Below, piece after piece: positions 49,851 through 62,023 of a DNA stretch of 64,000 nucleotides (within the stretch, counting starts at the first letter, position 1; each line of letters starts with the position of its first letter). Origin of the DNA: Lunularia cruciata (lineage: Eukaryota; Streptophyta; Marchantiopsida; Lunulariales; Lunulariaceae). The notes under the pieces were generated by a model. The model searched no databases. It was not told the DNA's origin and saw only the letters and a program-made list of their open reading frames with translations. The DNA is taken from assembly GCA_948567375.1 (NCBI GenBank), contig OX419756.1, positions 16,745,001 through 16,809,000 on the forward strand, given 5' to 3'. The position numbers and the translations under genes are program-made.

Positions 49851-52800
49851 TTTGCAAAATGATCATATTGTCATGTTTGTCAACTTCGAATTCCCTTACG
49901 TTACGGGTATAAGTAGTAGAACAATATACAACAGCTGATATTGGCTCTAATCATCACCCTTTACGTTACATCAAGAGAAGAAAAGGATCATAATCTCATT
50001 TTGTCAACTTTGTATGACCCTACGTTCTGGGTACAAACAGAATACCAGTAAGCAAAGAACTAACAAGGGTTATAACAGTCACCCTTGCGTTACATTAAGA
50101 GAAGAAGAGGACTCTTAAATGGACACCATGCCAGAATTCATTACATTACGAGGGATCAACAATAGGATCAGAAGCGTATATGCATCTCAGTTGTTTAGGT
50201 GCCAAAAGACTGAAAACCCAAATCCGCAGTTCAGATACGCAAACTAATCTCCGGTCAGTTGATATTATATATACATCAGTAAATAGTCAAGAATACCCCC
50301 TTGTCCGAGGTCAATCTAAACACTAAAAACGAACCGCGATCTGCAATGAATGGAAAAGCAGGTGTACTGCACATTGAACCTCCCGTACCCCTTTTGAGCA
50401 GAAATTCTTCACACTGCTGTATGATGATGTTCCATCAGGTTCTAGTTACACGGGAACAGCATTCCACTTGAAAAAGATGGCAGAAATTCAGATCCGTGGC
50501 AGTGGATGCTTTCGGCAGAGACCAAAAAGTAACGTCCGGGAGCTGATAAAACTGGTGGCAATCAAAGAGCGAGAGTATGGTTCCCGGGACGATGTTAGAA
50601 ATGTCTTGTAGACATTCTCCTCAGGGAGTATTACTCCACTTGCAAAATCCGTATGTACGACATGTTGTCAATGTTTGTTGGTTATTAGAAGACGGCTGAA
50701 TCCTTGGTTAAAATCATTCACTCAGCGTTTCATATCTTGCCCTCCTGATAGGAAATGTGAACATAAATGGTATATGGCTTAACATCTTGAAGGTAAGCAG
50801 ATTCTGTAGTGTTGAGAGCAGAGGCGTTTTACTAGTCAAGTTCGTCTTCTCTCGTTGAGAAGAGAAAGACCTAAACTTGATGGTCTTCCCACCCATTTTC
50901 TACGTTCACGTCTCCTTTCCCGACTTTTGTTCTAAAGCCGGTTTATCTTTTTATTTCTTGCTCAGAAATTGAAAATGCAAACCTGTTTCAATCACTTACA
51001 ACTTTAGAAGAATCAAAAGAATGAGAAAAATCGAGGAAGATTCTCACTTAAGCTTATCGAAATGTCATGGATAATGCTTTACTTCTCCCTTGAAGCAGAT
51101 CTACTTTTGCCCGTTCACAGGATAGACATGATTGAAAGTTTGGATTTTGAACATGATATCTTTATCTAAAGAGATCAATCGTTTTCATCCGACATGGTAA
51201 CTCAGTTAAGTACAGAAGTATGTACAGCCATCTGCACTCAGAAATATCCATCGAAATCCCTGTAGAAAGTGATCCTGAACATCACATGTTACTCAGTAGA
51301 AGACTATGCCACCATAACTGTATCCCTTGCCCCGACTAGATCTCCTGGTAGATAGAGTAGTACATCCATCATGCTGCAGTTTCAATGTCTTGCATTTTGG
51401 CCAAAGATCGGATACATCTTCCTCTCTGAGAGGTTAGTCGTGTGAAAATCTGACACATCATAGGTTAGGGAGCAAGGGCTGTACTTTTGGGCAGGATCAT
51501 CCCAGATTGTAGAATCAGCTGGACAGGTTTGCGCACATGCATCGTACGGGTGTGCAAGTAAAGGGTACAGTATGGTAGTGAGAAAAGATTGAGTGCATGA
51601 CTTGGTCTATGGGAAACTGTGTACACTAAGTAAGTACTTGCCGTTTTCTGTTCGTAAAAGTTTGTGCCCGATTTACCGCGAACCAGAAGTGTTACTAAGT
51701 CTTGGCTGATTTTCAGGAATTTAATCTGTTCAGACAACAATGCCTGTTTGCTGATTGCTGGGCTACCATCTCCGGTTGCAGAGGGGAAGATCGACATCAT
51801 CCACTCTTGGGTTGAAGTACCTATCACCCCAACAGTACTAGTTTTCAAAGTACGTGCAACGACTGAATTCTACCCTTATCTAGTGTTTGAATTGGTATGT
51901 TTTCCAATGGATACTCGAGAAGCATGCACCTTTCTTGGTGCTGTATGTAATTGCAAGCTTCTCCTGAGAGAATATTGCCATATCGCCAAATCGGCATGTG
52001 ATACGAAGATCACACGCAGAATACATGAGACCCAAAAGAGTAGAGGTTAATGAAGGTTGATTCTTTCTTCTTTTCCTCGCGAATCGTATCAACATTATGT
52101 ATTTCCGTATCTTTAATTGGTCTGTCTACTTGTCCTCCTAAAATAAAGTTTAGTCTGTTTTTTAGTTAGTATCTTTTTAGCTTCACCACGTGTAGCATTA
52201 AGCAACACTAGCAAGAATAATTATAAATTTGATTTCAGCATTAACTACTAGAAATAACTTTAAATGGTAACAAGAAATAATTTAAAAAGGGATTATTGAG
52301 TAAAAGTTATTCATAGCTTTCCAATCATTCTCCACCTAGTGAGAAACTGAAACTCAATGTTACAGAATTTCCAAATTATTATCTACAAACAGGTCCGAGA
52401 TTCAGCTTTTTAATTTACTCACAATTCACAACACCCATAGAAAACATAACGACTGAATGACAAGGGCTCCAAGATCTTACCAGATAGACTTTTATCAAGG
52501 ATCGGAATAAGTAGTCCTCTCTAGTTGTTATATTTCTACGGTTAGAGAACGTTCAGGTGCAAAATAAAAAGAACTTCGACATTGCATAAAATATCCAACA
52601 AAACATGTTGAAGTAGTCAAGTAGTACGGCGGAAAATGTCCAGGAATACGAGAACTGAGGCGGAAGTTCTTACTCCACTCATTGACAGGTGAGCCATTGA
52701 CAGGAGTATGCGTCTGTCATGGCTCAAAGGAGATCTTGACTCACTGCCATGGCTACAGAGAAGCACTACGCATGAAAGGTGGACAGGCAAATTCAATATG

Positions 52801-53311
52801 AGTCTCCAAGATAACCAAAAGATGAACTTGTGTGCTTTGGTGTGACTCACTAGGTGAAGTCTCCAATAAGAAGCGCTCCAAAACTGTATGGCAAACAGAA
52901 GATTGTTCAAAACATTTAACTGGATGCTACTAATATCCTTGATATGTCTGGTTTGATTGTCCTAACAGCGCCTCCTTACAAGTGTACGAGACACAAACAC
53001 CATCCGTCTACTTTGGCGCCGGAATAATATAAGCAGAGCAAAGACCGAATATTATCAACAACTGTTAAAATTACAAGCATGTACTTCTCACTACGAGATA
53101 TTTATATTCGAGAAAGACCTTACAGAATCGAGCTTATAAGTCTTCACAATGTTTCAAACTTTGTCTGGTGGGCGGACCAATGCAGAACGATCACGCACTG
53201 CGCTACCTACCATATATGATATGTCTATCGCACTGTATCTTTGGTACCGTTTCTCCAAATTCGGTGAAGGGTCTGAAATTTGTTCAACGTCTAATTTCAA
53301 TTTTAGATACC
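49851..53311. other. Unassigned region with one exon-like block
   Basis: No recognised gene. The block 51,716-51,850 has a good acceptor (CTGATTTTCAG) and donor (AAA then GTACGTG, the donor type used by neighbouring genes) and is open in the frame containing ACLLIAGLPSPVAEGKIDII. It is the only stretch here that looks like an exon, and it has no identified partners. 52,100-52,450 is A+T-rich. Confidence 0.35.
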
Positions 53312-53338
53312 AATTTTGCAATTTTAAATTGCAAAATT
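53312..53338. repeat. 27-bp near-perfect palindrome
   Basis: Arms AATTTTGCAATTT and its exact complement around a single central T. Confidence 0.9.
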
Positions 53339-55140
53339 TTCGGTTTCGGTACAAGAAGTCTATGAGAAAGATAGTGCAGAGTATTAAGTGTCACACAATA
53401 CAAGTCTTTCACTCTCTTCGTCCTTGTGGAATCTTCTGCCCCAGGCGAAGAGAAGCAAATTTTGGATAACAAAAAGCTTGACAGCCTAGAGCTAGCTCTG
53501 CCTTTGCTTCCTTGAAAAGATCGCCTCTGAAAATGTGTTTGCTAACATTCGACAATGTGTGGATCGCCATCGTCATCGTTTAGAGAATGGAATATCTGGA
53601 TTCTTCTTATCCTTGTGGATTGAGATTGAGTCGAAAGTACTAAATGTTTTAATCGATTCGTTTGGCTTTGTTAACGCGTTTCAAAGGTCCGCTACTTGTC
53701 CAATGTAAAGTTGTCCCAACACCGATGTCTATTTCCCACAGTTTTGTGGGCAAATGAAGAGAGCAATAGGGATTTAGGAGTGAATCTCTCCAACATTCAA
53801 TTGTGGCTTAAGAATCACAACCGCAAGATAACGTTCAAGTTTCTGTCACAACTTTGGCCAAATTCATATTCTTTTAGTGACAAACCAACCGAAGATGCGT
53901 AAAACATAGATGTACATCGTTGGTGGAAATCACCAGATCACTTAAAGCAGGTTTGAAATTCATGAATGTAGTCCAATCCTAGTCCTTGGATACATCGTAA
54001 GGAGTTAGGTGTCTAGTTTGCATCGCCTATGTTTTTGTTCATACAATTCCGTGTGATGCAGTACTTTAAGGTCGAAGAATACTGTACATTTGAACTCCTC
54101 ACAATTGCATTTGAGTAGTATCATATGGAATAAACTGTCAGGATCTGATTACTTTTTATACATCAAAAAAGCATCAGTCAAGAAAGCGTACACGAATAGT
54201 TGTTCATCTAGATTTAGAACCACTGTTCACAAGATAACAAACTCTCAACTTTCTTCCATTATTATCCACTAAAACGTAGCGATCTTACATGTCTATGTGA
54301 ATATATTTTGACAAAAATATATCACCCTGTGTCACAAGGCAATCGGGAGGTCCAAATCCTTGTCATCGCGGTACATTGAATCCTATACTCGATTCTTGCA
54401 TGATCCGAAATCGGGCGCCTATCTCGGCATATGGATATGGTACTCGCTGCTTGATTGCCTTTTAATGTAAGTCGAGGTTTTAAGGAGCTTTCCCTTCTCG
54501 GGTCGGGTGCAAAATCGCTAGTTGACAACTCTCGGATGGTTGGATACTTTGCGTGATAGAGTTTCGAACCGAGCTTTGAATGTGCCAAAAAGAGTAAAGT
54601 CAAAACCTGACGAGAGTCACGATCTCATTTACTAGCAATACACGTCAAATCGGAGGAATGTTTGCTTGATATTCGCACCAACTGCCCCCATTTGATGAAA
54701 TGGCCAGTCTCTCTATTGAATTGCCTAGAGCTCCGCAGCCGGATGGAGGAACAGTGGTCAATGTGGAATTCTTTATCCCAAGGAATAGGAAGCTCAATTT
54801 GATGGAGGGAGGGAGGGAGAGAGAAAGAGAAGTAGCGATGAGCGAGAAAAGTTCAAGTGTGCACCAAATAAGGGACAGCAGGTGAAAACAGGTGAACAGT
54901 TCAAGTGATAACGGGATCATAATGGACGAGAGAGTGATGTGAATTCAAACATGTTTTGTGACGGACCTTTATTTCTCCAGTCACCAGAAGTGCACCACGG
55001 TTCCAAACGCAACCAATAGGACGTGGGTCGAGTTTATACTCTGCAGGTGACATCTGACCTTTAGTTGATGATCGTTATAGTCCTTGTTGCCACTATTTCA
55101 GTCTAAACAACTACAGTAGCGAGATTACCGAGCAAGTTGC
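53339..55140. other. Unassigned DNA
   Basis: Short frames on both strands without recognisable domains. A purine-rich GGGA/GA tract is at about 54,800-54,835. Confidence 0.45.
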
Positions 55141-55245
55141 CTTGAGGCGATAGTTACTCTCTATCGCCTCAAGCATAGAGAGTAACTTCTATGCATCTAT
55201 GCTTGAGGCGATAGAGAGTAACTATCCTTGAGTTACTCTCAAGGA
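55141..55245. repeat. Nested perfect inverted repeats
   Basis: 31-bp arms at 55,149-55,179 and 55,196-55,226 (16-nt spacer) are overlapped by a 13-bp hairpin (55,141-55,153 / 55,161-55,173) that uses the same CTTGAGGCGATAG word. An 8-bp hairpin (55,225-55,245, loop TTACT) follows at once. CTTGAGGCGATAG thus occurs three times in alternating orientation. Confidence 0.92.
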
Positions 55246-55499
55246 TTGTTATCTCTATCCTGTTTTTGTTTGCATCCACTTTGAGTTACACTTGAAAAGT
55301 GTAATCGAACTCGTAGTTGTGATCATACATGTTCACCAAGGAACCTCATTCGAACCCCTTAATTTGGAAATTCGAGAGTTCATTTAACTTAGCCCGTGAC
55401 GTTTGGTTCAAATTACATTCAGAAACTAGGCCCGGTCTTGTGGGACCGCAATAACCTCGGCCACTGCCTTAGTGAAAAGAATACATCTAAAAAGGGTGA

Positions 55500-55835
55500 A
55501 TATACTCATGAAAAGTGAAAATTTATAGTAAATATCACTCTCACTCTCATACTTTGTAGTATATTTTAGACAGCGTGTGTCCACTGCTCTTTGTAGAGAC
55601 AAAGAGCAGTGGTTAGTGCAATCTATAAGAGAGCAATCACACTATGTGATGTTTCTTTGGATGCTCCAGTTTTTTGTAGACCATATGATTTGCATTGCTC
55701 GGATATCTTAGGTGCAGTAGTGCAAATTTCTCATATAAACTCTATTGGTATCATTTTACCTCTTTAGTCTCTCCCTTGTATGGCTTGATGGGGTTTTCAC
55801 ATCTTTCTTGTTCTCTACGCGGTCACGTTTTTCTT
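55500..55835 (+). mobile_element. 5'-truncated non-LTR copy (3' ~330 bp)
   Basis: Aligns with 30,280-30,600: TCATACTTTGTAGTATA, TCGGATATCTTAGGTGCAG and the tail with the degraded stem-loop GATGGGGTTTTCACATC (55,787-55,803). It carries a hairpin at 55,581-55,612 that is absent from the 30,330 copy. Confidence 0.75.
55581..55612. repeat. Perfect 14-bp hairpin inside the non-LTR copy
   Basis: Arms CCACTGCTCTTTGT (55,581-55,594) and 55,599-55,612, loop AGAG. In the related copy the right arm is replaced by unrelated sequence (AACATGGCAGG). Confidence 0.93.
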
Positions 55836-56007
55836 CAGTAAAGGGAGGAAGCAAGTAAAGAGAGAGAGAAATGAGAGAAAAGATATTATTTACTTTTGGA
55901 GAGCTCATTTGTATACATCAATGAGCGAATAGTTTATTTTTTTCATTTTTCAATTTTTATTCTTTTTATTGTTATGAGTACTTCTAAATATTTTAGGGTT
56001 TAGAGAA

Positions 56008-56092
56008 CCATCACTCTCAATGGGATGAGAATTTTCACTTTTAGAGAGTGAAAATTCTCATCCCATTGAGAGTGATGGGATGAGAATTTTCA
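56008..56092. repeat. Perfect 32-bp hairpin plus a third partial copy
   Basis: Arms 56,008-56,039 and 56,047-56,078 are exact complements with loop TTTAGAG. A direct copy of part of the left arm (ATGGGATGAGAATTTTCAT) continues at 56,074-56,092. Confidence 0.95.
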
Positions 56093-56149
56093 TTTCTAAT
56101 CTCTTGGTATTGACCGCTTGAGCGGCTCAGGATACACCATGCTCAGTGT

Positions 56150-59060
56150 GTCACTGACGCTTTACCTCACAAGGAGTAAAGATCAATGTGGGAAGGATGC
56201 ACAAGGATTATGATAAGACCACTTGAGATATTCACCGTGAGGTGAGCGACTAGATCAATTGCTGTGACACTCGGGATTATGCAAGCTTCCTCTATCCATT
56301 TGTTGATTGTTCTAAGGATACAGATCGAGTAATGGGAGTGGTTAGCATCTTAGGCAGGTTATATCTTGGGGTTATTTGAGACTAGTTTTCCATGTTCATG
56401 TTTATTCCATAGGCTATCCCATACACTCCATGATGAGGCTAGACAAACTTTGCCTACCACTTGATTGTTTGGCACGTGATCCCTTGGACAAGTTAGCATG
56501 GTTCTTATTCCTCTTACTCTGTAGATGGTACTTTCATTATGCTAGAAGGGGATCTGCAAGGCACATAGAGGTGGCTGCTAGATTTCATCAATTTTGAGCA
56601 AGGGATTGGGTTACCCTACAAGAGAAGTTGGTTAGGGTTGCATATTTTAGGAGATAGGTTCTACCATAGGATACCATAGAGTCCAATTGATTATGACGGT
56701 GTAGGACATTAAATCAAGTGGGAGATTTTAGTAGAGCAACACAAGCACTACATCCCTTGTTTATGGCTAGTCCCACTGATGAGACTATATTTTCTCTATG
56801 TTCACTATATCTTACAGCAAGAGAGGGATTACCATTAGAAGTCTTAGATTATCAACCTAAGAAACTTTTATTTCTTGATAGGTCACTTTTTGCCCAAGCA
56901 TTGTGCACTGCCCTTTGCATCTCCTCATGAGGCTTGTCAAGGATAGTATATGAGCATCTTAAAGATTACTTTCAAATAGATGATCCTCCTAGTGGATTTA
57001 CCAAGTTGTTTCAAGTGGCTGTAGCAGTAGTAAGGAGAGACATTCCTACGTCAATTAGTCAAGTATTAGGTGCTAGTCAACTTCTCCTGTAGCCAACTTC
57101 TCTTGATAGAGAAGGGCACAAGGAGCATTAGACCAATTGTTAATGGCAAGATCTTTTTGCATTTTTTTAGCCGCACCGTTGTCCTTCAACATTGATCTTA
57201 CTTTTGCAAGCACCTCAATCCACATCAGTTTGGAGTAGCTACATCTAGAGGTTGTGAAGTTATATCTCTAAGCATCAATGCACTCCTAGATATACATCTA
57301 GAGTAGGTCATCCTACAGGTGGATGTTGAGAGCACTTTTAATAGCATCTCTTTGACATCCATCTTTAGAGAGCTTAGGGAGACCGGTGGATCCTTGGCGA
57401 GTGTTATTCCTTTTATGATGTTATTCTATGGCTCTCTTACTTCTCTTTACTACCAACATAGTTGGTCATAGGAAGGAATCACCATCTTGGAGTCAGTTGT
57501 TGGTACACAATAGATAGTTCCTTTAGGGAGACCTTTGTTTACAAGTGGATGTTGAGAGCGCTTTTAATAGCATCTTTTGGGCATCCATCTTTAGAGAGCT
57601 TAGGGAGGCCGGTGGATCTTTGGCAAGTCTTATTCCTTTTGTGATGTCATTTTATGTCTCTCCTACTTCTTTTGACTACCAACATAGTTGGTCATAGGAG
57701 GGAGTCACGATCTTGGAGTCAGTTGTTGGTACACAATATGGAGTTCCTTTAGTGAGACCTTTGTTTGCCATGGCTCACTTTAAATCTCTCTTATGTACTA
57801 CTTTGGCTATGCAAAGTTATGTATGTCTCTCTTTGGCATAAGATACACACATTGTGTACCTCGTAGATCTGATTAGGCAGTGCCTTTGATCACTTGACTA
57901 CCAAGCTACATCTTGTAGGCTTGAGAGTCAAGGTATCAAAGTGCAGAGCATGGTTCCCTTTAGGTATCCCTCCCCACCTTAAGCTTCCAAAGGGATGTGT
58001 CACATCTACAAGTAGATTACATATTCTTGGAGTGTTAGTAAGATCCGAGGGTTTTGTCACATGCCTCTTAGACATTGCACTTGCATAGTATATTCTCAAT
58101 GTGGATGACCTTCATCTACTAGGAGATCCACATGTGACATTTGGCATATCTCCTCTAGTATTGCCCATTGACCGGCTTACCTTCTCCATGTTGTTCCACC
58201 TTCATTGACTTTCCTATCCTATTTGAGAGCTTTTGATAAGAGGGTTATGAGAGTCTTTGGTGATATCATTGGACCATGGACATTTGAGTGTGTGACAAGC
58301 AATTTGGCACGTTGACAAAAATCTCTACCAATCTTATGCGAAGAGGTAGGGCTATTATCTATGGAGTGATTGCACCTATAGCATTTTTGGGTAGTTAAGT
58401 TCTCTCGGCACCTCTACTTTCCTCCCATATTGTGGTTGCTAATAGACCATTTTTGGAGACACATGTGACTAAGGTGGAGAAGGGATCCTTCTCTCTCCAG
58501 GTGTTATTGTGATAGACAAGAGATGGTCTATCCCCACATGAACAAGAGGAAATTCCATCCTTTGTTTCACTATCATCAAATTGGACAAAAGGTTTATAAT
58601 ATTCCTTGATGGAGCAATAATATCAACACATGTTACATTCTCTCTTAGTTGACTCCACCATTCCTCGTGCCACTATCGCACGTCTTTGCTCTTGCTCCAA
58701 CAAGTGCAAGCTCTTGGATCCTAACTCGATCATGCATTAAAGCATTTCGACTTGCACCAAACATTTTCTCTACAATGATGAAGTTTTGCCTAGGTCTGGT
58801 CCGCCCGTCTATATCTTCACTACTCACTTGTGAACTACTCAATCTATATCTTCACTACTCACTTGTGAATGTGATTCTACTCTAGGTGCAATTGCGATCC
58901 GCATAACATAGCATAACATAGTGTCATTTTGGAGAACAGAGTGTAGCTACACCATTTTAGCTATTTTGTCTCTCCCTTGATGGGGTCTTTCCTTAGTGTT
59001 TTCTAGGCGGTTGGACATTTCTCTTTTTTTGCATGATAGGTCTTCCCATCTTTCTTGTGT
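56150..59060 (+). mobile_element. Longest non-LTR retroelement copy, RT to 3' tail
   Basis: An open piece at 56,718-56,930 reads GDFSRATQALHPLFMASP, a block upstream of the RT palm in this element class. At 57,320-57,450 and again at 57,540-57,780 a frame reads DVESAFNSIS, then FRELRE(T/A)GGSLAS, then YYQHSW and V(V)GTQ, matching RT motif A (Asp before x-x-A-F-N) and the following palm region. The C-terminal region at 58,330-58,900 matches the copy at 29,335. The 3' tail begins its stem-loop at 58,979. Many stops; the Y-x-D-D motif was not located. Probably the source type of all the tails in the window. Confidence 0.72.
57321..57765. repeat. 222-bp tandem duplication in the RT region
   Basis: Units start at GTGGATGTTGAGAGC near 57,321 and 57,543. 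Both run through CCATCTTTAGAGAGCTTAGG to GAGTCAGTTGTTGGTACACA. Moderately diverged, so older than the 249-bp duplication at 32.5 kb. Confidence 0.85.
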
Positions 59061-61123
59061 TTTATGTAGTAGCCTTTTTCCCATCAAAATACCATGAACT
59101 AATGGTTCGGAAAGGACATGAGTCAGCAGGGAGGCATCGCCGTTGGACGCATACCTCTCTTAATACGTACAAGGATGGTAGGACTGTGATCAAAGGATGA
59201 GCCCCGTGAGCACACTTTGTACTGGCAGGCAACACAAATTTCCTGTCTCCACTAGAGTCTTCAGACCCTAAATACCTGCCGCAGTTGGCAAGCCATTTGT
59301 CTTTCCAGGGCCCCAACCAACTAGTGTAGGTCGACATGTCTATCCGTAGCGCTGCTGCTGCTGCACGGAGGAAGGGAAGGTCAAGGACAAGTAAAACCCT
59401 TTCCATTGCTACTGTGCTGCATGTTGTTGTGTTCAGATCAAGCTTTCTCAAACCCCAGACACTCCTCCGATTTTCGTCCTTCCTTCTTTCACTCTCTGAC
59501 CACCCGCTGCTGAGCCCTCACTCAGGTGCACTAATTCTACATGATTTCTTCCCCCATCGACTACATGGTTCAAGATTCAACCCGTTGGAGTACAGCAAAT
59601 GACTTGATGCCGCTGGCTGGTCTCTGCTACTGTGTTGAGAGCAACGCAGTAGTCAGGAGCGTCTTGGCGTTACCCGGCGCCATTCCATACTTTCAGCTGC
59701 CAGCCCCTTTGGCTTGAAAGCTTTCGGTGATGGCCGATAAAGCAGTTGTTGCATGTTCCTCGTAGAATCCGCTCTCGAGATTCGCCGCTTAGGATCCTGG
59801 GCAACCAGGATCTGCTAATATTGTATGGAAACCTGGGCTCCTGCCTAACTGACCCACATACATGTCAAATATATGACGGAGAACCAAGCCTGGCGGATGC
59901 CCCGCTTTAGGTACACTACACATCAGATCAGGTATAATACAACTGGTGACAATGGACGGATTGCTACAGTAAGGAGTGGACGCGAGTCTTCCCCAATCTT
60001 CAGACATTGGTCCTCGACGGACATGGCCGACGACAAGCTAGATCCACCGCTAGACAGCGGATGAGGATGTTTAGCTAAATTGGGCTCCAACAATAAAGAA
60101 CCACGAGTTAGTGGAGCTGTCATCCCTCTGAGTGAACGAATGGTGTGTGCGCGAGACTCCACTCCCCTTATGGTGAGCACCGAGGGGCACTGTAGTAGGA
60201 TGAAGGAAGTCAAACAGAATTGTCTCGCATTGCCCAGTTGAGTTACCCGGGTGATCAAACGACTTCCTACTACCAACTAATCTGTCAGCTGTATGTGGTA
60301 GCGCTTACTCATGATGCCAGAAGTTCCACCAATCCACCAGGCGCACTGACAGGCAGGCCACAGAATAAACAAGGAGTTAAAGCCTTGAAACTTTCATTAG
60401 CTTGCATTTAAAAGGGAAAAAGTATTATTCCATACTAAGGTTTATGCGACTGGTCTTGGATTATTAGAGGGAATGGTAACAGCCCACCCGTCAAGACTTT
60501 CGAGAATATTATCAATAGATAATTGCATGGCAAGTAACTGTAATGCAAACCATATTTGAGCTACCAGGCCGGGCCGGGCGGTGTTCAAACCAGAAAGGGA
60601 ATGCACACACACAATAGTAGAACTCGCGACTCAACAAGAGTAGGAACCGAAAAGCAAAAGCGACTGACTGACAGCATATGCCGCCGAGCAAGTGAAAACG
60701 ACAAGCTTCGTAATGAGCATATTCCCACTCGAAATTGATGTGCGCGAATTGATGGTGCCCATACTCATGATGATCGACAAAAATTTCAAAATTCATTTGA
60801 TTTTTCGATTCGGGATCAACTTCTTTGACCCACACCGAAGCTTTGCATTCCTATCTCCTTCGCTTCAGGAGGTTTAATGGTTTGAGGATGTTTACGAGAA
60901 CTACCTTGCGATCATACCTGCCATTTCTCGCTGGTTTAAAGAGCTCTTCGTTTCGACGGATTAATTCGAAGGCAAATCGACTGTAGGCCCCCTGCAATGA
61001 TAAGCCTGTCTATATCTCTTAACTTCTTCAGTCTAGCTTCTAGTCAGCTACTTCTACAGCTAGTGGAACCGCGTTGGCATTCTTGATGGTCAGTCCAGCC
61101 TCCAAGCGGATCTACCTACTTGT
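59061..61123. other. Unassigned gene-like composition, no gene confirmed
   Basis: Frames at 59,451-59,062 (-), 60,276-59,923 (-) and 60,835-60,512 (-) are open for 107-129 codons, but no family or splice pattern is recognised. The last few hundred bases probably include the 3' UTR of the minus-strand frame at 61,124. Confidence 0.35.
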
Positions 61124-62023
61124 TCAAATATTTTCTGTGGATGAAAGCCTAAAGAAGCTGTACTTCTTTGAAGCACTGAAGGGAGGATACGAATCCCGTG
61201 TGTAGGATTGCCAGGCTTTTTGATCAGGGTTCGGAACCGGGGTGCTACTCGTACTTCCCAAGCTTGTCGACCTTCGATGCACGCCTCTCTTGGCTACCTG
61301 GTTACTTTGCCGCCTCTTCAAAATTTTCGCTGAAGCATCCCACTCCGCTCGTAAGAATGGTATAAGAGCCTTGTGGTAATCGTCCGGAAGTGGCTTCTGA
61401 CCTAACAAACTAACCGATCTCTGTTGAAATAGAGGGTATTCAACCTTTTGCACATCATCATCTATCTGCTCTACCGCAGCTGCAGTGGTGGGCATCTTCT
61501 TCTCTGCATCCAAATCGAAACAAAAAAGGTCGTTGTGGGAGGTTGACTTTCGAGCTGCTTGTAAGTCCTGAACCAGTGCCTTGACCCGGGGAGAAGAACA
61601 AGGTTTTGAAGATGAATCCCCTCTCCTCAATTCTGTAGCAGGAGCAACCTCAGAAGCCCCGGCCAACCTTATGGCATTGGCGACAACCCGACTTGAAACA
61701 GACCGGGAGTTAGAGTCCGGATTACTCTTACTACTACAGGCTCCTGACTTCGCATCCGGTGCTTTCACGATTTTTGCTGATTTTGTGCGCTTTGGTTTGT
61801 AGCTCAGCAATGGCTGCCCGCATGAAACAGACACTACTTCTCGACACACATGAACAAACTCCTTGGAGGACTTGGGCCCCGCTCCAGCTCCGCGGGTTCC
61901 AAAGCTTTGCTGATCCATTGGCCGCTCCTTCTGCAGCAAATAGTGGATTGTTCCGGTACTTCCTACGCGGGCTGGGCTTGGGCATGGCACTGGCAACTCC
62001 ACTGGTCGTGAAACCAGCGCCAT
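61124..62023 (-). CDS. Hypothetical basic, Ser-rich protein
   Basis: Open for 299 codons, the longest frame in the window, with a stop 51 bases upstream of the ATG in the same frame. Basic and Ser-rich, with a nuclear-localisation-like YKPKRTKSAKIVK (residues about 75-87). Two more structured stretches are LFCFDLDAEKKMP and LGQKPLPDDYHKALIPFLRA; the latter is hydrophobic/charged in a helical pattern. A basic tail (ILKRRQSNQVAKR) follows. No signal peptide or membrane segment. I do not recognise the family. It could be the last exon of a longer gene, because an acceptor-like AG lies upstream near 62,060-62,070. Length and composition argue against chance, but homology is untested. Confidence 0.55.
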   Translation of the reverse strand: MALVSRPVELPVPCPSPARVGSTGTIHYLLQKERPMDQQSFGTRGAGAGPKSSKEFVHVCREVVSVSCGQPLLSYKPKRTKSAKIVKAPDAKSGACSSKSNPDSNSRSVSSRVVANAIRLAGASEVAPATELRRGDSSSKPCSSPRVKALVQDLQAARKSTSHNDLFCFDLDAEKKMPTTAAAVEQIDDDVQKVEYPLFQQRSVSLLGQKPLPDDYHKALIPFLRAEWDASAKILKRRQSNQVAKRGVHRRSTSLGSTSSTPVPNPDQKAWQSYTRDSYPPFSASKKYSFFRLSSTENI

